From the NCBI GenBank assembly GCA_004298625.1, contig SCSY01000179.1, positions 1 to 8,202 of the forward strand: a stretch of 8,202 bases of DNA, written 5' to 3'. This document shows positions 6,080-8,202 of the stretch, piece after piece; positions within the stretch are counted from its first letter, which is position 1, and every line of letters begins with the position of its first letter. The position numbers and the translations under genes are program-made. This DNA is from Nitrospirota bacterium. GTDB taxonomy: Bacteria > Nitrospirota > Thermodesulfovibrionia > Thermodesulfovibrionales > UBA1546. The notes beneath the pieces are model-generated. The model was not told the DNA's origin. It saw only the letters and a list, made by a program, of their open reading frames with translations, and searched no databases.

Positions 6080-7787
6080 GACAATCTCAAAAAAATCCCT
6101 CGTCAATGTGCTGGGAGTCGTATATGCCCACACCAAAACAAGCGATGGAGGCGATCTTTATCTCACGCGCTTTGCGGAACCTTATGAGAATCATTTTGAA
6201 ATAGAAAACTGGCACGAAAAAAATTGGTTCGACGAACACAAGATAAGGCTTAAAGGCACAAGCTCGGTCTACAGGGTTCCGACAAAACAGGTCAGCGGAA
6301 AGAGCCTCGACCTCGTAGTCAAAAACTGCCGCGTTGGAGAAGACGTTCCCCTGGATACTCATACACTGGAAGAATTCTGCGACGCAGAGTTCAACAGTCC
6401 GTGGGAAGAGTTTTCGCTTGTCACGGAGATGCGGGAGAATCAGTATGGCCCCAGAGAAATGAGGGTCAATACACAGAGGCCCATGGCAATCTACGTGCCG
6501 CCTGAAAAGATGCAGTTGTGGCAAAGCGGGAGGTCGCGGGAAAAAATAAACCGCATAAGGGCAAAACATCCCGGCATTGACCTGGACATTCTTAAACAGT
6601 ATAAACTCATCTATGAATGGATAAAAGGCAGCAATCTCATCGAGGTTTTTGAACATATCGAACTGGACAATACTGAACTTATCAGCCATCTCAAAAAGAT
6701 TAACTACAAGGTCCTGGGAGACCTTAATAAAAAAGGCTATCTCGTTGCCGATATGAAACCCGATCATATTATCATCAGCGATGATGACACCGGACGCATC
6801 GAAGAAATAGGGCTCACACGGGACATCAATGCGCCTGAAAAACAGGTGGAGTTCCTGTATCAACTGCTCAATGAAGGCAGGTATTCGGTCATTGACTATG
6901 AGCTTCTGTCCCGCACCCCCGATCATGAAGAAGAGGTGAAATCGTCCAGGAGGCATTCATACCTCGATGACCAAAAAAACCGCTTTGTGCCGACCCCGTT
7001 GCCCGCGCATCTTTCTTATCGGGAGATATTCGGCGTGCCGTATATATTAGGGCGCGCGGAGAGCACCGGAGGAAATTTGTGGGTCGTTGGGAAAAATGCG
7101 CACCTCTTCGATTATTTTCTTCCGGAGAGGTGGAGGAAGACGCCCTCGATAAAACTGTCCTATACAAAGGAAGTATTTTATACGATAACAAAAGATAACA
7201 TCCACCTTGTCTGGAAAACCTCGCGCGTAGGCGAGATGCACGGCGTCGAAGAAGACGAGAGCCGCTACGAAAAAATCCGGCAGTTCGGTATAAACAGTCC
7301 GTTTGAAGAATTTGCAATCGCCCTTGAACTCAACAGGCTCGAAATCCCTTCAGTATATGTAAGGGCAATTTACATGACAGGAAGCAAAAAGATAGAGGCA
7401 TCTACCGATATAAGAAGGTATGAGTCTCACAAAAACATCCTCGACCCCGAAGGAAACTCCATCCTCCAGGAAAACCACAACTACATAACAATCAGGGGCT
7501 ATTATAACGGCCCTGACAAATGGGTCGCAGAGCACAGCGACGCCTTATATACTCCCGTTGACCTTTCCAGGGCTCCATACCGCGGGCTTATAAATGAATC
7601 CGAATGTCGGGGTCTTCTGGAGCGGGTTAAGGAGCGGCTTAAAAACGCGGGCTATGACGGCTCACTGTTAAAGGCAAACGACCTGCTGCTCGCTATAGAT
7701 GATAAAGACAACATCATAAAAAATTCCTCCGGTGAACCGGAAGTGATTATATGCAACTTCGAGCTTATCTGGAAACTTGATAGGTAA
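6072..7787 (+). CDS. Tandem kinase-like (pseudokinase) protein of unknown function, coupled to pckG
   Basis: 571 aa, soluble, no signal peptide; I know no named family for it. Two halves align with each other at about 300-residue spacing: LGVVY (14) with FGVPY (320), LVVKNCRVGE (81-90) with LVWKTSRVGE (379-388), NSPWEEF (108-114) with NSPFEEF (408-414). The first half reads like a protein kinase: GTSSVYRV (62-69) as strand beta1-2, Lys84 as the beta3 lysine, a hinge-like KLIYEWIKGSNLIEVFE (178-194), a catalytic-loop-like VADMKPDHIII (225-235) with Asp227 and Lys229, and EEIGLTRD (244-251) in place of DFG. The HRD His/Arg, the metal-binding Asn (His232 here) and the DFG Asp (Glu245) are changed. 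The second half is further decayed: LLKANDLLL (532-540) and NFE (562-564). The start is TTG 6072, overlapping the pckG stop; no other start codon lies between an in-frame stop at 6039 and GTG 6108, and the repeat alignment needs residue 14. The ribosome site is poor, so coupling to pckG translation is likely. A regulatory role for PEPCK is inference only. Confidence 0.75.
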   Translation: MDKTISKKSLVNVLGVVYAHTKTSDGGDLYLTRFAEPYENHFEIENWHEKNWFDEHKIRLKGTSSVYRVPTKQVSGKSLDLVVKNCRVGEDVPLDTHTLEEFCDAEFNSPWEEFSLVTEMRENQYGPREMRVNTQRPMAIYVPPEKMQLWQSGRSREKINRIRAKHPGIDLDILKQYKLIYEWIKGSNLIEVFEHIELDNTELISHLKKINYKVLGDLNKKGYLVADMKPDHIIISDDDTGRIEEIGLTRDINAPEKQVEFLYQLLNEGRYSVIDYELLSRTPDHEEEVKSSRRHSYLDDQKNRFVPTPLPAHLSYREIFGVPYILGRAESTGGNLWVVGKNAHLFDYFLPERWRKTPSIKLSYTKEVFYTITKDNIHLVWKTSRVGEMHGVEEDESRYEKIRQFGINSPFEEFAIALELNRLEIPSVYVRAIYMTGSKKIEASTDIRRYESHKNILDPEGNSILQENHNYITIRGYYNGPDKWVAEHSDALYTPVDLSRAPYRGLINESECRGLLERVKERLKNAGYDGSLLKANDLLLAIDDKDNIIKNSSGEPEVIICNFELIWKLDR

Positions 7788-7793
7788 TGCCCC

Positions 7794-7822
7794 TTGACAC
7801 TACCCGCAAATTGCCCTAAAAT
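7794..7822 (+). promoter_or_regulatory. Near-consensus sigma70 promoter for the DUF1161 gene
   Basis: TTGACA (7794-7799) is followed by exactly 17 bp and TAAAAT (7817-7822, 5 of 6). The predicted start near 7829 gives a short leader of about 24 nt holding GGAGG (7841-7845), 7 nt before the ATG. It begins 7 bp after the kinase-like gene stops, so this small gene is a separate and probably well-expressed unit. Confidence 0.78.
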
Positions 7823-7852
7823 CCACAAGAAATAACATCTGGAGGTTTTAAA

Positions 7853-8089
7853 ATGAAAAAATTTGTAGCTGTTGTTATTATGTTGCTGATTGCCGCGCCT
7901 GCTTTTGCACAGAGAAAATCCTGCGAGGAGCTTAAGTCCGAAATTGACGCCAAGATTCAGGCAAAGGGCGTAAAGAAATTCAGTCTCGAAATCGTCCCGA
8001 ATGAAAAAGTCCCTGAAATCAAGGATGGAAAAGTAGTCGGGAGCTGTGACGGCGGGACGAAGAAGATAATTTATAAGCGGGATAAGTGA
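7853..8089 (+). CDS. DUF1161 family small secreted protein (78 aa)
   Basis: Residues 1-19 are a clear signal peptide (MKK, a hydrophobic core, then APAFA) with likely cleavage before Gln20. The mature part is about 59 residues with the DUF1161 hallmarks: CEELKSEIDAKI near the start, GVKKFSLEIVP in the middle, and GKVVGSCDGGTKKIIYKR at the end. Cys24 and Cys65 are the only cysteines and could form a disulfide in the periplasm. Family members are small periplasmic proteins of unknown function, also known from Gammaproteobacteria. Strong GGAGG ribosome site at 7-nt spacing, own near-consensus promoter, and monocistronic by context. Confidence 0.88.
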   Translation: MKKFVAVVIMLLIAAPAFAQRKSCEELKSEIDAKIQAKGVKKFSLEIVPNEKVPEIKDGKVVGSCDGGTKKIIYKRDK

Positions 8090-8096
8090 TTATAAC

Positions 8097-8144
8097 CCGA
8101 TGCAATAAAGAGGGCTTAAATACTTCCCCTCTTCACTGCATCGG
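8097..8144. terminator. Inverted repeat between convergent genes, terminator-like without a T-tract
   Basis: CCGATGCA (8097-8104) pairs with TGCATCGG (8137-8144). Inside it, AAGAGGG (8108-8114) pairs with CCCTCTT (8127-8133) across a 3x3 internal loop, closing a 12-nt loop. It starts 8 bp after the DUF1161 stop, and its right arm and part of its loop lie inside the last codons of folP. Neither strand has a U-run after the stem, so intrinsic termination is doubtful. It may stop or stabilise both converging transcripts. Confidence 0.5.
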
Positions 8145-8202
8145 CCACAAGAGCAACCTTCTTCATCTCCTTAACGTCATGAACCCTGATGATATTTGCG
8201 CC
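8116..8202 (-). CDS. folP: Dihydropteroate synthase, C-terminal end only (gene continues beyond the window)
   Basis: The last 28 codons of a minus-strand gene: GANIIRVHDVKEMKKVALVADAVKRGSI, then TAA at 8118-8116. The GA-x-I-x-RVHDV motif is the C-terminal signature of dihydropteroate synthase, where the Arg and His contact the pterin pyrophosphate. The enzyme joins that substrate to p-aminobenzoate in folate synthesis and is the sulfonamide target. The frame is open to the window edge. It converges on the DUF1161 gene with a 26-bp gap that holds part of the inverted repeat. Confidence 0.85.
   Translation of the reverse strand, partial: GANIIRVHDVKEMKKVALVADAVKRGSI

Noticed and set aside
6087..6956. 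289-codon open frame on the minus strand
   Set aside because: It lies wholly opposite the kinase-like gene, which shows convincing internal-repeat and fold-like conservation. The antisense product has no recognisable motif, so it is a codon-usage shadow.

Overview
The window looks like chromosomal DNA of an anaerobic or facultatively anaerobic bacterium of moderate G+C with AT-rich intergenic gaps. Three observations point towards a Nitrospirota- or Desulfobacterota-like lineage: a 2-hydroxyacyl-CoA dehydratase activase-type Fe-S protein, a GTP-type PEP carboxykinase, and a tiny bS22/AURKAIP1-COX24-type ribosomal protein. The lineage is an inference from gene content only. I see no phage, insertion sequence, CRISPR, tRNA or rRNA.

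Layout. (1) 1-1432, plus strand: the 3' part of the activase-related gene; then a 16-bp imperfect hairpin and an unusually strong Shine-Dalgarno; then a 32-codon basic ribosomal-type protein missed by ordinary ORF length cut-offs; then a 68-aa coiled-coil protein. (2) 1429-4071, minus strand, read right to left: a membrane site-2 protease (M50) with a TTG start, trpS with its own promoter, and a DUF1460-type secreted cysteine peptidase/amidase whose leader holds small hairpins. The DUF1460 gene and the coiled-coil gene converge and overlap by 4 bp at their stop codons. (3) 4072-4291: a divergent promoter region with one sigma70-like promoter facing each way and a perfect 10-bp inverted repeat near the pckG start site. 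(4) 4292-7787, plus strand: pckG, followed with 8 bp overlap by a 571-aa protein that I read as two tandem, degenerate protein-kinase-like domains from an internal duplication. (5) 7788-8202: a near-consensus promoter, a small secreted DUF1161 protein, and the 3' end of folP converging on the minus strand, with an inverted repeat between them.

How the genes work together. pckG sits at the PEP/oxaloacetate node, and the kinase-like gene is almost certainly co-translated with it, which makes it a candidate regulator or partner. The minus-strand genes mix housekeeping (trpS) with envelope functions (M50 protease, DUF1460 enzyme). The most unusual item is the translationally coupled tandem pseudokinase behind pckG. 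Next are the miniature ribosomal protein and a TrpRS that keeps only three of the four cysteines of the known Fe-S motif.
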